This document shows, piece by piece, positions 28,522 to 37,714 of a stretch of DNA of 64,000 nucleotides. The position numbers and the translations under genes are program-made. The notes beneath the pieces are model-generated. The model saw only the letters and a list, made by a program, of their open reading frames with translations. It did not search any database and was not told where the DNA came from. Origin of the DNA: Rhodoblastus sphagnicola. Its GTDB lineage: Bacteria; Pseudomonadota; Alphaproteobacteria; Rhizobiales; Beijerinckiaceae. Positions within the stretch are counted from its first letter, which is position 1; each line of letters starts with the position of its first letter. Location of the stretch: positions 1-64,000 of the forward strand of contig NZ_NHSJ01000036.1 of assembly GCF_002937075.1 (NCBI RefSeq). The letters run 5' to 3'.

Positions 28522-30111
28522 ATGGCGCTACTCGAACCCAGCGTGCTCGCCAACACAATCATGGCGAAACTGTACGATGTCCTTACCAGCGGAGACAATG
28601 TCGTCCCGCCTTCTCAGGATAACTTCTTCAGCTGGTGCACACCGGGAATACCGATGGATCCCGAGGATCTCCGGTTCCTTTCGCAAGGGCTGACCGGCAT
28701 TGTCCGAAAATCGGCGGCGGACGCGATGCAACCGTCCGCCGCCGCCGCATCGGGCGCCGCCGTACAACCGGCGCCGCTCACGCCGGATCAGCTCAATCAG
28801 TTGATGGCGCAGGACACGATGCGTCTTTACATGCAGGCTGAGAATCTGGCGCGCCTTCTGGATTTCGTTCCCGATGTCGCGGCTGGCACGAACAGCCAGT
28901 TTGCGCGCATGTCCGTACAGAACAACGACGGCACTCTCTCGGACGTTTACGATTACACATTGCGCATGAGTCAGGTCATGAAGGTCGAGTTGCCTCCGGA
29001 GACCGTCGCACAAATCGACAAACTCAACAAACTCTTGAGCAAAACGGTGAAGGCGAAGGACATCATCACCGGAGAGGAGACCGAGACGCAGCAGCCAAGC
29101 GATCTTGTTATCCTCTACCACCAGAAGCAGCAGGCCTATGATGCAGCCGCGCTTGAGTACAATTCTCATAGAATCGACGCGCTCACGGCTACAAACGCTC
29201 GCGCCATCCATGATTGGGCCATCAATGCTCACATCTATCGCGATGCCGTCAACGCAGCGATGGCGGATTGGCAGACCTCGGGTCACAAAACAGACTATGA
29301 GAAGATCGCGGCGTTCTTCGAACAAATCGGACAGCGCGATATGGCGCTCATCAAGCAGCGTTACCTTCAGCAAATGGAACAAGCGCTGCTGACCTCCCCC
29401 GTCTCAGGTTCGGATTTCTTTTTTACCTCGCTTGTGCCCGGCAATTTCGCAACTTCGACCGGCTGGAGCAAGTTCGGCTTTTCCGCTGGCGACTACCAAA
29501 CCCACTCGAATTCGAGTTACAGCTGGTCGAAGAGCGGCGGGCGCGGAGGCGCGACATTCTTTGGCTTTGGCGGCGGCGGATCTCATGAAGAAGCAAGCAG
29601 CCACAGCGAATATCACGGCACATTCGACAGCAGTTCCGTCAACATGACCTTCGAGATTGCGCAAGTCCCGATCGCGCGGCCTTGGTTCAGGCCCGCTTTT
29701 CTCACCAGCCACTACTGGCGCTTTGATCAAAACAATGTGGCCGTGAAAGGAGACCGGCTTTGCGATGGCGGAAACCCGCCGAATGGCAAGATGCCGGCAT
29801 ACCCCACTTCCGCGATCTTCGTGCGCAATCTCTCCTTGCAATTCGGGGAGAGCCATGGCTTCTCGGATTTCGTCAACAACGCCAAGAGCCAGGCGAGCAG
29901 CGGCGGCGGATGTTTCGCCTTCGGCCCGTTTTTCGTCGCCGGCAGCGGCTCGCACCGATCCGGTTCGGGCGACACACGGCGCGACTACGGCTTCAAGTTC
30001 GAAAACAACACCATGAGCATCGATGGCATGCAACTCATCGGTTTCAAATGCCATGTCATGCCGAAAAGTCCAGATCCGTCCCCCGACATCCCTGCAAATG
30101 CCTGGATATGA
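28522..30111 (+). CDS. Large protein of unknown family, paralogue of the next gene
   Basis: A 529-residue protein I do not recognise. The N-terminal half is mostly helical (FFSWCTPGIPMDPEDLRFLS near residue 35). Residues about 320-365 are rich in Ser, Gly and His (SNSSYSWSKSGGRGGATFF). The second half carries RPWFRPAFLTSHYWRF near 393, MPAYPTSAIFVRNLSLQFG near 428, and ends MQLIGFKCHVMPKSPDPSP. No signal peptide or membrane helix is evident. The next gene repeats the RPWF, AYPT/AIFVRNL and PKSPDP landmarks, so the two are paralogues. It lies in a cassette with two cell-wall-type proteins. Function unknown. Confidence 0.75.
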   Translation: MALLEPSVLANTIMAKLYDVLTSGDNVVPPSQDNFFSWCTPGIPMDPEDLRFLSQGLTGIVRKSAADAMQPSAAAASGAAVQPAPLTPDQLNQLMAQDTMRLYMQAENLARLLDFVPDVAAGTNSQFARMSVQNNDGTLSDVYDYTLRMSQVMKVELPPETVAQIDKLNKLLSKTVKAKDIITGEETETQQPSDLVILYHQKQQAYDAAALEYNSHRIDALTATNARAIHDWAINAHIYRDAVNAAMADWQTSGHKTDYEKIAAFFEQIGQRDMALIKQRYLQQMEQALLTSPVSGSDFFFTSLVPGNFATSTGWSKFGFSAGDYQTHSNSSYSWSKSGGRGGATFFGFGGGGSHEEASSHSEYHGTFDSSSVNMTFEIAQVPIARPWFRPAFLTSHYWRFDQNNVAVKGDRLCDGGNPPNGKMPAYPTSAIFVRNLSLQFGESHGFSDFVNNAKSQASSGGGCFAFGPFFVAGSGSHRSGSGDTRRDYGFKFENNTMSIDGMQLIGFKCHVMPKSPDPSPDIPANAWI

Positions 30112-30120
30112 GAGGCGCGC

Positions 30121-31830
30121 ATGGATGCCTTCGTTCAGATCGCGCTCATGGAGAAGGCGAAAAGGATCTTCGCGCAGGATGCCGGGAGCATGCTGTGCTT
30201 CCCCTTCCTGTCGCCGCTGACGTTCTCGCCGGCAGAAATCGGGCGCATTCTGTCCCCCTCGACGGCGGCGGATTATAACGCCGCCGCGGATTTCGCGCGC
30301 ATTGTCAACTTTCTGCCACACGACATTGTTGCGACGGCGACCGAGCGCAAATTATGGGATGTCTATCGCGAGGTGCTTGCGCGCGCGGAGGTCGCGGAAA
30401 GCTCCGACAGTTCTCCAGATACCGGCGCGGCCGAGGCGCTTCTCTATGTCGCCGCGGCGGACGGTTCGCATTCGGATAGCGCCGCGCTTCTGACCTATCG
30501 CCAGTACCGCGACGCCTGGATCGCGGCGAATGAAGACTACGCCGCGCATCGCGTTACGGGTGAACTCAGCGAAGACCCGGAAGTAAGGCGAAGTTGGAAG
30601 GAAACGGGTGAACCCTTGATGCGCGCGCAGATCGACGCCGCCGCCTCGGCATGGGAAACGGTCGGACGCCGGGCGGCGATCGAGCGCGCATTGCAGCTCC
30701 TGCGCGAGGCCGAGGCATCGAACCCGCAATCCCGCTGGGCGCAATGGTCGCGCGACTTCAATCCGGACATCGACCTGTTGACGGATCCGAGCGGCGGCCA
30801 ATATGCGCCGGCTGGGATCTCCCCCAGCGATTTCGCGGCCGGACACGACTGGCTGCATTTTGAAATGTCGGCTGGCGAAATGGCGGCGCTCGTCGCGGGC
30901 GCGCCCGCCTCGCTGCGGGACGCCCTGCCGCAAGGCGCCGGCGCCGGCGTCGGGCGCGTCTCTTTCGACTATACCTCGGTCATGATCGTGCGGCCATGGT
31001 TTCACCCGGATGTGTTCACATCGCAAATATGGCGAAGCCAGGATCCCGACCTGATCCTCAGCAACGGCGTCGATCCTCCTTCAGGCGCATGCCCAGCTTA
31101 CGCGACCGCGATCGTGTTCACGCGCAACCTCCAGACCTTCGGCGCAGGCTCTCCGGGGCATGCCGCCGGCGCCTTGCGTTTTTCGGCTGATGCGTGGCGC
31201 TTCATGCCTGTCGCCGTCGAGAACAGGACGGCGCTGGTCAGAAAGTCAGCGCAGCCAGCGCCCGCAAATGCGGTCTCCAGCCCCCCTCCAGCGGCGTTCA
31301 GTCGTCTCCATCGAGCGACCTTCGCACGCGTCCTTGCCACTGCCCCGCCCCAGATGGATTTCCAGGCCGCCCCGCGCGTTCCGCAGGCGCCGCCGCCGCC
31401 ATCTCAACCTCCAGGCGACGAATTATCGATCCTCGCCTTCATATGCAAACGTCTCCCAAAAGCGCCCAATCCGCTGCCAACGCTGCATTTTGCAACAACA
31501 AGCACAGGCGCCGACGTGATTTCCAAACTGGTCGCGGCGGGCATCGATTTCAGCGTCGAGGAGGCGGATATTCGGGAATGGTTGAGCGATAGCGAGTCTA
31601 CGCCTTACCCGGCCATTTCGGCCGCCTTGCTGGCCCTTCTCGGCGGCAAGCGCCTGCGCCGGCCAGTTTACCTCGACGGGATCACCTGGAAGTACGAACA
31701 CGCGCCAGGCGCTTCTTCGCCGCGTCGTGTGGCCGACGTTGACGGAGGCCGGCTGGAAACGGCCGTGATTGCGAGCTACAATGAACGATACGGCGATTCC
31801 GTTGAAAGTTTTCAGGCTTTGGTTCAGTAG
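30121..31830 (+). CDS. Second large protein of unknown family, with C-terminal extension
   Basis: A 569-residue protein, diverged paralogue of the preceding one. Shared landmarks are VRPWFHPDVFTSQIWR near residue 291, CPAYATAIVFTRNLQTFG near 325, and LSILAFICKRLPKAPNPLP near 435. It lacks the Ser/Gly/His-rich segment and adds a Pro-rich linker (APPPPSQPP) and about 115 further residues after the shared end. No signal peptide or membrane helix is evident. The start lies nine bases after the previous stop, so the two are co-translated. Function unknown; a pair of proteins that act together is the simplest reading. Confidence 0.75.
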   Translation: MDAFVQIALMEKAKRIFAQDAGSMLCFPFLSPLTFSPAEIGRILSPSTAADYNAAADFARIVNFLPHDIVATATERKLWDVYREVLARAEVAESSDSSPDTGAAEALLYVAAADGSHSDSAALLTYRQYRDAWIAANEDYAAHRVTGELSEDPEVRRSWKETGEPLMRAQIDAAASAWETVGRRAAIERALQLLREAEASNPQSRWAQWSRDFNPDIDLLTDPSGGQYAPAGISPSDFAAGHDWLHFEMSAGEMAALVAGAPASLRDALPQGAGAGVGRVSFDYTSVMIVRPWFHPDVFTSQIWRSQDPDLILSNGVDPPSGACPAYATAIVFTRNLQTFGAGSPGHAAGALRFSADAWRFMPVAVENRTALVRKSAQPAPANAVSSPPPAAFSRLHRATFARVLATAPPQMDFQAAPRVPQAPPPPSQPPGDELSILAFICKRLPKAPNPLPTLHFATTSTGADVISKLVAAGIDFSVEEADIREWLSDSESTPYPAISAALLALLGGKRLRRPVYLDGITWKYEHAPGASSPRRVADVDGGRLETAVIASYNERYGDSVESFQALVQ

Positions 31831-31987
31831 GCGGCGCAACCAGTCGGTCGTTGGAGCGTAGTCGAATGTGATCGGCGTACATATTTGCGAGCCGATGATC
31901 GAGAATGGGAATGCTCTCTGCATCGCCGTGGTCGTTTGTTGCAACGTATCAATCCGCCGTAGCATGAAGGCGCAGGCGGGCGCGGCG

Positions 31988-32145
31988 TCAGCGGTATCGG
32001 TTCGCCGGGATGGTCGGATCGTCCTTATGGACTTTGATGAGATCGATCAGTGTCTCAATCCCGAAGTCGGTGAAGGCCAACAGCCAGTCCTCGTCTCCGC
32101 CAAGCTCCTTGGCCGCGCGGTTGATCGTCCGGCATCGCCCTCGGC
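31988..32145 (-). pseudogene. Fragment of a small hypothetical protein gene
   Basis: A short minus-strand reading, CRTINRAAKELGGDEDWLLAF then TDFGIETLIDLI, ends in a stop at 31988. It has a protein-like composition, but no start is evident and upstream frames break. I have no family name for it. It sits between the cassette and the IS630 element and is probably a relic. Confidence 0.35.
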
Positions 32146-32243
32146 AGGAAATCGTGGTTGTTCTCCGATTCCGACCGCGACGAGGTATCCCTCCAGCGTG
32201 ACGCGCCTTGCGAGATTCAGGGCCCCCGAGCCATTCTACGCAG

Positions 32244-33156
32244 TTAGAGCATTCCCCGGCTCACATGATCCATATCCATCATGCCTGAAGAAGTTAGAGC
32301 ATTCCAGGGAGCTGAAGTCGGCGAGAATGACGCCGATGCGGCGCCAGAGTTCATCGACGGTTCGTTCCTTGGCTTTGCGCAAGAGGGCTTTGAGCTTGGC
32401 GAACATCATCTCGATGGGATTGAGATCGGGCGAATAGGGCGGCAGATAGAGCAATCTTGCGCCCGTCTTTTCGATGATCACGCGCACGCCCGCGACCTTG
32501 TGAGCGGGCAAGTTGTCCATGATGACAACGTCGCCTTCCCTCAGAGTTGGCGCGAGGCGCTGGGCAAACCAAACCTGGATGATCGCCCCGTTCATTGGCC
32601 GGTCAACCACCAGGGCGCGGTGATGGCGTCATTGCGCAATCCCGCGACAAAGGTCGTCGTTTTCCAATGGCCATGCGGCGCATAGTCAACACGCCGCTCG
32701 CCCTTGGCGCAGCGGCCGCGTGTCCGCGTCATTTGCGTGTTTGTACCGGTTTCATCAATGAATACAAGCCGGTCCGGATCAAGCGCCGGCTGCATCTTTT
32801 TCCAGCCGTCGCGCGCTTTCGCCACGTCTTCGCGATGCTGCTCGCTGGCGTGCAACGTTTTTTATCGCTGAGGTTGTGGCGCTGAAAGAACCGCGCGATC
32901 GAACTGTCCGAGGTTTTGACCTGACGCTCGTCCAGAAGCCGAGCTTCGATCTCAGCCAGCGTCAAGTCACCCTCGCCCGCAACCAAAGCCGGAAGCATTC
33001 CGCGTGCGCGTCCAACGGCGAGGGTAGAGCCTTCTTGCCGGGCTTCTCGGCAAAGCTCCCCGTTTCTTGTAACGCCGGAACCATTTTATCGACGACGATT
33101 CCGACACCAACCCCGCCCCTCCAAAATTCCGAGTCAGACTAAGCGGGGAAACTCTA
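32244..33156 (-). mobile_element. Degenerate IS630-family insertion sequence
   Basis: A likely whole IS630 copy. The left end reads TTAGAGCATTCCCCGGCTC (32244-32262); the right end, read inward on the minus strand, is CTAGAGTTTCCCCGCTTAG (about 33137-33155), an imperfect terminal repeat. Both ends lie beside TA, the usual IS630 target. The transposase inside is broken (separate entry), so it can only move with help. Confidence 0.7.
32275..33140 (-). pseudogene. IS630 transposase, frameshifted
   Basis: The transposase is split over at least three frames. Readable parts are VSESSSIKWFRRYKKRG near the start (with the preceding helix-turn-helix deleted), LAEIEARLLDERQVKTSD, then RLVFIDETGTNTQMTRTRGR, WKTTTFVAGLRNDAIT, DNLPAHKVAGVRVIIEKTGA and YLPPYSPDLNPIEMMFAKLK. 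The catalytic DDE residues (DET, DN and NPIE) are all still visible, but in different frames. No intact protein can be made. Confidence 0.85.
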
Positions 33157-33165
33157 GCTGAATCT

Positions 33166-33272
33166 CCTAGAGCGCGATGCGTTTCCGTGGAAACGCATCG
33201 CGCTCCAGACTCTTTGTTTTCGCATGATCTTTTCCAAAAGCCGGTGTCCACTTTTTGGGATCACGCTCTAAG
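33166..33272. repeat. Palindromic intergenic repeat (RIME-like)
   Basis: A near-perfect inverted repeat, GAGCGCGATGCGTTTCC paired with GGAAACGCATCGCGCTC, occupies 33170-33205. Its right half adjoins CATGATCTTTTCCAAAAGCC and ends GGGATCACGCTCTA at 33272. Elements of this layout recur between genes in Hyphomicrobiales. It lies beside the IS630 copy and after the last gene of the U32 operon, where its hairpin could also act as a terminator. Confidence 0.6.
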
Positions 33273-33387
33273 GCGACCTTCCCGACAAGGCCTGCGACGG
33301 TCTCTTCATGACCCAAAGCCGACTTTCACTGACGCGATGCACTCCGTCGCGCGGCGCCGCGCGCCGCGAGAAGACGGCGAACCGCCC

Positions 33388-34230
33388 TCAGTTCGCCGGC
33401 AAGCCGCAAATCACGCGCTGCCGTTGCGCGCCGAGGCCTGACGCGCCCAAATCGACTTGATCTCCGGCGCTCAGATACCAGCCCCGCGTCATGCCCACGC
33501 CCGGCGGCGCGCCAGTAATGATCACATCGCCGGGCTGCAACGCCATGAACTGACTGACATAGCTCACCAGTTCCCGGACCGGAAAAATCATGTTCGCCGT
33601 GCTGTCGTCCTGCACACGGCGCCCGTTGACGTCGAGCCACAGCCTGATGTCCTGCGGGTCCGGCGCTTCGTCTTTCGTCACCAGCCAGGGGCCGAGCGGA
33701 CAGAAACTTTCGTACGACTTGCCCTTTATGAATTGCCCGCCGCGCTCATTCTGAAAATCGCGCTCGGACACGTCGTTGGCGAGCGTGTAGCCGGCGATGT
33801 GGTCGAGCGCCTTGTCGACGGGAATTCTTTTGGCGCGCTGCCCGATCACCACCGCCAGTTCGACCTCCCAATCCACCTTGGTCGCGCCGGGCGGGATTTC
33901 AATCGGGTCGTTCGGACCGCAAACAGCCCCGGTATGCTTGGAAAAAATGATGGGTTCGGATGGGATTTCGTATTGGGCGCCATGGCCGGGATAGTTCAGG
34001 CCGATGGCGATGACATTGCCAATGCCCGCGACCGGCGGACCGAGGCGGGGCGCCCCTTCCACCAATGGCAAGTCTTCGGGATCGAGCCGCCGCAGAGACT
34101 CGAGTTGCGCCGGCGCCAGCGTCGCGCCGCCGATGTCGGACACCTGACTCGCCAGGCTCCTGATATGTCCATGCCGGTCGAGAAGTCCAGGTTTTTCGAA
34201 ACCGGGCGGCCCGTATCGCAACAGTTTCAT
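33388..34230 (-). CDS. Fumarylacetoacetate-hydrolase-family enzyme
   Basis: A 280-residue protein of the FAH superfamily, which cleaves C-C bonds in beta-diketo acids or decarboxylates oxaloacetate-like acids with a divalent metal. The core shows IAIGLNYPGHGAQYEIPSEP, KVDWEVELAVVIGQRAKRIP with metal-binding acidic residues, and GDVIITGAPPGVGMTRG near the C-terminus. It starts six bases after the SDR gene and is the last gene of the ten-gene operon. In such a setting it would process a ring-cleavage or keto-acid product, but the substrate is not known. Confidence 0.88.
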   Translation of the reverse strand: MKLLRYGPPGFEKPGLLDRHGHIRSLASQVSDIGGATLAPAQLESLRRLDPEDLPLVEGAPRLGPPVAGIGNVIAIGLNYPGHGAQYEIPSEPIIFSKHTGAVCGPNDPIEIPPGATKVDWEVELAVVIGQRAKRIPVDKALDHIAGYTLANDVSERDFQNERGGQFIKGKSYESFCPLGPWLVTKDEAPDPQDIRLWLDVNGRRVQDDSTANMIFPVRELVSYVSQFMALQPGDVIITGAPPGVGMTRGWYLSAGDQVDLGASGLGAQRQRVICGLPAN

Positions 34231-34236
34231 CGGCGG

Positions 34237-35040
34237 TTACTGCGCTCCGGGGGCGCCGCCGCCCGCGTTCATGGCGAGATTGCCGCCATCGACCGGCAGG
34301 ATCACGCCATTGACGCAAGCCGCCGCCTCCGAGGCCAGAAACAGCGCAGGGCCCACCATGTCCTCGGGCGCAAGCAAGCGCCCCATCGGCAGGCCCATCA
34401 GGATGCGCGGCAGCACTTTGTCGCGGAAATGCGGATTGTCCATGTGCGCGGCGAGTCCGGGCGTCAGAACCTGCGCCGGCGCCAGCGCGTTCACGCGCAC
34501 GCCGCGCCCGCCATATTCGACGGCGAGTTCCCTGGTCATCTGATGAACCGCGCTCTTGGTGGCGCTGTAGGCGAAGGCGCCGCGTCCGAGCGCCGTCTCG
34601 CCGGCGTTCGAGCCGATATTGATGATGCAGCCGTTTCCCTGCGCCAGCATGAGCGGCAGCGCGGCGCGGATGCACAGGAAATAGCCGGTGACGTTGACGG
34701 CGAACATCCGGTCCCAATCGGCCAGCGGCAGTTCGTGCGGCGGGCAACGGCGCGGAAACACGAAGGGGACGTTGACGAGAACGTCGAGACCGCCGAGCGT
34801 ATCCTTGATCCGGGCGAACAGCGCGTCGACATCGGCCTCGCTGGAAATGTCGCAGCGCGCCGCCAAGGCCGTCTTGCCGATCTCCTGCGCCGTGCGCGCC
34901 AGCCCCTCTTCATCGATGTCGCAAACCGCCAGTTGCGCGCCAGCGCGGAAAAATCCCAGGGCGAGCGCGTGGCCGACGCCGCCATTGGCGCCGGCGCCGG
35001 TGACCAGAACCCTGCGTCCGGCGAGATCGAACAGGTTCAT
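34237..35040 (-). CDS. Short-chain dehydrogenase/reductase (SDR)
   Basis: A 267-residue classical SDR. The NAD(P)-binding glycine motif is TGAGANGGVGHALA near residue 16; the catalytic YSATKSAVHQM tetrad segment is near residue 158; the preceding strand is NIGSNAGETAL. It oxidises or reduces an alcohol/ketone. Its ATG overlaps the stop of the PEP-synthase-like gene (ATGA), so translation is coupled. Cofactor preference: the segment after the second strand reads VCDIDEEG, with an acidic residue that favours NAD. The substrate is unknown. Confidence 0.9.
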   Translation of the reverse strand: MNLFDLAGRRVLVTGAGANGGVGHALALGFFRAGAQLAVCDIDEEGLARTAQEIGKTALAARCDISSEADVDALFARIKDTLGGLDVLVNVPFVFPRRCPPHELPLADWDRMFAVNVTGYFLCIRAALPLMLAQGNGCIINIGSNAGETALGRGAFAYSATKSAVHQMTRELAVEYGGRGVRVNALAPAQVLTPGLAAHMDNPHFRDKVLPRILMGLPMGRLLAPEDMVGPALFLASEAAACVNGVILPVDGGNLAMNAGGGAPGAQ

Positions 35041-37676
35041 TGCGGCGCCTCAAGGATTTCGACGCGCCCGGTGGCGCCGTCGAGGCTCACCAACGCGCCG
35101 TCGCGCAGCAGACTGGTCGCCCCCTCCAGCACCAGGGCCGGAACCCCGCTCTCGCGCGCCTGGCAGGCGGCATGGGCGAGCACGCCGCCGACTTCGACGA
35201 TCAGCCCGGCGGCGACGCGCAGCAAGGGCGCCAGTCCGAGATTGGCGGAGCGGGTGACGATGATCCGCTCCCGACAGGAGCCATGCGGCGGGCCGCTCGC
35301 GCCCTCGTCGAGCAGCATCACCCGGCCCACGACGGCGCCGGGAGCCACGGGCGCGCCTTTCAGCCCGCCCGCGGCGGTTTTCGCCCGCGCGCCGAGGCGA
35401 TGTAACGCCTCGGCGGACACCACGGCGGGAACGCGCCGTTGCGCGGCGAGCAGGGCGGCGATCTTTCGCTCGCGCCTTCGCGCCCGAACCAATGGCGCGA
35501 ACGCCTCGGGCGTCTCGAAACCATCGTCAAGTTCACCCGGCTCCAGATAGAAGATGTCGCCGTCCGCCCATCCCAGCCGCCGGTTGATTTCGAGCAGGAT
35601 GTCTCGCAACGCGCGGTACTCTCCGGTGTAACAATGCTTGTTGGTTTCGCGCAGCGGCAGGAAAGCCTGGGCGAGGCGCAGATCGGCGAACAAGGCGCGG
35701 ATTTCGTCCTCGCTCGCGCCGCGCGCCGCCAGTTGGCGCCGAACCGCCCGCTGCGTGGCGCGGCGCTGGCGTTGTTGTTCGCGGAATTCCGCCCCCGGCC
35801 GGCGCCCGGAAGCGGTCAGCTCCCGCAACAGCTTGTCCACCGCTTGCGGATCCTCCGCCAGGCGTGGCAGCGAAATCTCCAGTTCGTTCGCGGCGCAATG
35901 ACCATGGGACGACAGGAAGGCGTGAAGGCCGATCCGTCCGCGCGCCAAACCTTCGAGATCGAAGGCTTGCCGCGTGACCATGCTGCCGTCGAGCCCCTTG
36001 AGCAGGTCGCCGGTCAGCCCGTCGTCGCCGAAATGACATTGCAGCCGCCAGCGAACGAGATCGGCGAAGAAGAAGGCGATGCGCGCGGCCATGACGAAAT
36101 CGACGCAGAGGTTTTGGCGCAGGCGGTCGAGCCGCTGCTGGAAAGCGGCGAGCAGATCATTTTCAGAGCCGTCGATTTCGTCGCGCCTGGGCGGCTCAAG
36201 CGCGCGGAGCCATGCGCGCTCGTCGCTTTCGCGGCGGCGAAGCATGTCGCCGGCCGCCTTGCGCATGGCCGCGTGGAAACGCCAGAAGGCGTCATGGCGC
36301 TTGCGGCCCTCCTCGGCGCCGTGGCGCGCCTGCGCCTCATCGAGGCTCAATCCCTGGGCATAGAGGCCGAATTCGGGATAAGAGGCGCGGCCCGGCTCGC
36401 GCGCGATGCGGTCAAGAATGTCGTCCACCTCGATTTCGGGGCCAATGCGGAAAGTTTTCGCGTCGATCTCGACATTGAAATAGGGCTGGCCGCAAATCAG
36501 TTCGTAAAGCGGTTCAGCGGCGTCCTGTTCCAGCACATAGCCGAGCTTGCGGCGCCCGGTGGCGATCGCCGCGCCGGGGCCGGCGAAGATCGCGCGGAAC
36601 AGGCCGAAACTCATCGGCGTCGGGGTCGGCAGCAATTCGCCGATATTGCCGTTGCTGAAGATCGCGCGCCGCCCCTCCAGCTGGCCCTGACGCCGCAGGG
36701 ACGCGACGCGGTTCGCGAGTTGCGCGCGCGTCGTTTCGAGATAGCTCTCGACTTCGTCTTCGCCGATCGACGCCCGGTCCGCGCCCGTGATCGGCCGCGC
36801 CTGGATGACATGGATGCGGCCGCCCCGAATGGCGAATTCGATGTCCTGCGGACAGCCGAACAAGGCTTCGATCTCGACCGCCAGACCAACGAGCGCTTTG
36901 GCCTGCGCCCGCGTCACAGCCGGCTTTTTCGCGCGCGTGGGCGCGAGCGCGACAGGACCGGCTGATGTCAGCATGAACGTCTGGTCCGTAACGGTTTCCG
37001 ACCGGATCGCGCCGTCTCGCCCGGCGACGATGACATCGCCGTTGACGCGGCCCGAGGCCAGCGGCTCGCCCAGCCCGCGCGTCGCGTTGATGACGATTTC
37101 GCCGCGCGCGCCGGTGACGGGATTTGCGGTGAAGACGATCCCCGAGGCCTGCGCATCGACCAACTCCTGAACCAGCACGGCCATGGCCGGCGGCTTGTTC
37201 CCAATGACGCGCGCGCGCAAAAACTCGGCCTCGGGCGCATGCAGCGCGCGAAAACAGGTTTCGACCGCCGCGATCATCTCGTCGGCATTACGCACAGGCA
37301 GAACGGTGGGAAACACGCCAGCCCAGGAGGTATCGCGCCCGTCCTCCTCGGTGGCGGAACTGCGCACCGCCGCCGTGGCGAAGCCGCTGCGCCGCCAGAC
37401 TTCCACGAGCATTTCGCGCAATTGCGGCGGCAGACAAATGTCGTCGCCGCAGCGGGATTGGCGAAACGCTTCCGTCGTGACGCAAAAACCGTCCGGAATG
37501 CAAAAGCCCTTTCGTCGCAGCGCCCCAAGAGGATGAACCTTGCCGCCGACCAGCGGCGCGTCGCCCGCTCCGATATCGTCGAGCGCGCGGATGAGATCGC
37601 GCCGCCGCGCGCGCGGCGCCTGCTGCGGAAAAAGGGCGACTTCTGAAAAGGACACAGACTCGATTGCGCCGGTCAT
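35037..37676 (-). CDS. PEP-synthase/rifampin-phosphotransferase-like enzyme
   Basis: An 879-residue protein with three domains. An N-terminal ATP-grasp domain (about 1-310) includes VGGKVHPLGALRRKGFCIPD, TAAVRSSATEEDGRDTSWAG and GCPQDIEFAIRGGRIHVIQ. A large middle domain follows. A C-terminal swivelling phosphohistidine domain reads VEVGGVLAHAACQARESGVP. This order, with no PEP/pyruvate TIM barrel evident, matches rifampin phosphotransferases more than true PEP synthase, so it may transfer phosphate to a small molecule. The start at 37676 follows GAGGACACAGA-like purines only weakly but fits the family. It lies 38 bases after a U32 gene. Confidence 0.8.
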   Translation of the reverse strand: MTGAIESVSFSEVALFPQQAPRARRRDLIRALDDIGAGDAPLVGGKVHPLGALRRKGFCIPDGFCVTTEAFRQSRCGDDICLPPQLREMLVEVWRRSGFATAAVRSSATEEDGRDTSWAGVFPTVLPVRNADEMIAAVETCFRALHAPEAEFLRARVIGNKPPAMAVLVQELVDAQASGIVFTANPVTGARGEIVINATRGLGEPLASGRVNGDVIVAGRDGAIRSETVTDQTFMLTSAGPVALAPTRAKKPAVTRAQAKALVGLAVEIEALFGCPQDIEFAIRGGRIHVIQARPITGADRASIGEDEVESYLETTRAQLANRVASLRRQGQLEGRRAIFSNGNIGELLPTPTPMSFGLFRAIFAGPGAAIATGRRKLGYVLEQDAAEPLYELICGQPYFNVEIDAKTFRIGPEIEVDDILDRIAREPGRASYPEFGLYAQGLSLDEAQARHGAEEGRKRHDAFWRFHAAMRKAAGDMLRRRESDERAWLRALEPPRRDEIDGSENDLLAAFQQRLDRLRQNLCVDFVMAARIAFFFADLVRWRLQCHFGDDGLTGDLLKGLDGSMVTRQAFDLEGLARGRIGLHAFLSSHGHCAANELEISLPRLAEDPQAVDKLLRELTASGRRPGAEFREQQRQRRATQRAVRRQLAARGASEDEIRALFADLRLAQAFLPLRETNKHCYTGEYRALRDILLEINRRLGWADGDIFYLEPGELDDGFETPEAFAPLVRARRRERKIAALLAAQRRVPAVVSAEALHRLGARAKTAAGGLKGAPVAPGAVVGRVMLLDEGASGPPHGSCRERIIVTRSANLGLAPLLRVAAGLIVEVGGVLAHAACQARESGVPALVLEGATSLLRDGALVSLDGATGRVEILEAPQ

Positions 37677-37714
37677 GCGTTCGCATCCGTCGAAAAGCGG
37701 CCAAAGGAAAAGGT

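Noticed and set aside
33457-35550. A 697-codon plus-strand frame over the FAH, SDR and PEP-synthase-like genes
   Set aside because: It crosses three real gene boundaries on the other strand and has no family features.
35439-36965. A 508-codon plus-strand frame inside the PEP-synthase-like gene
   Set aside because: Antisense shadow; the minus-strand product has clear ATP-grasp and phosphohistidine domains.
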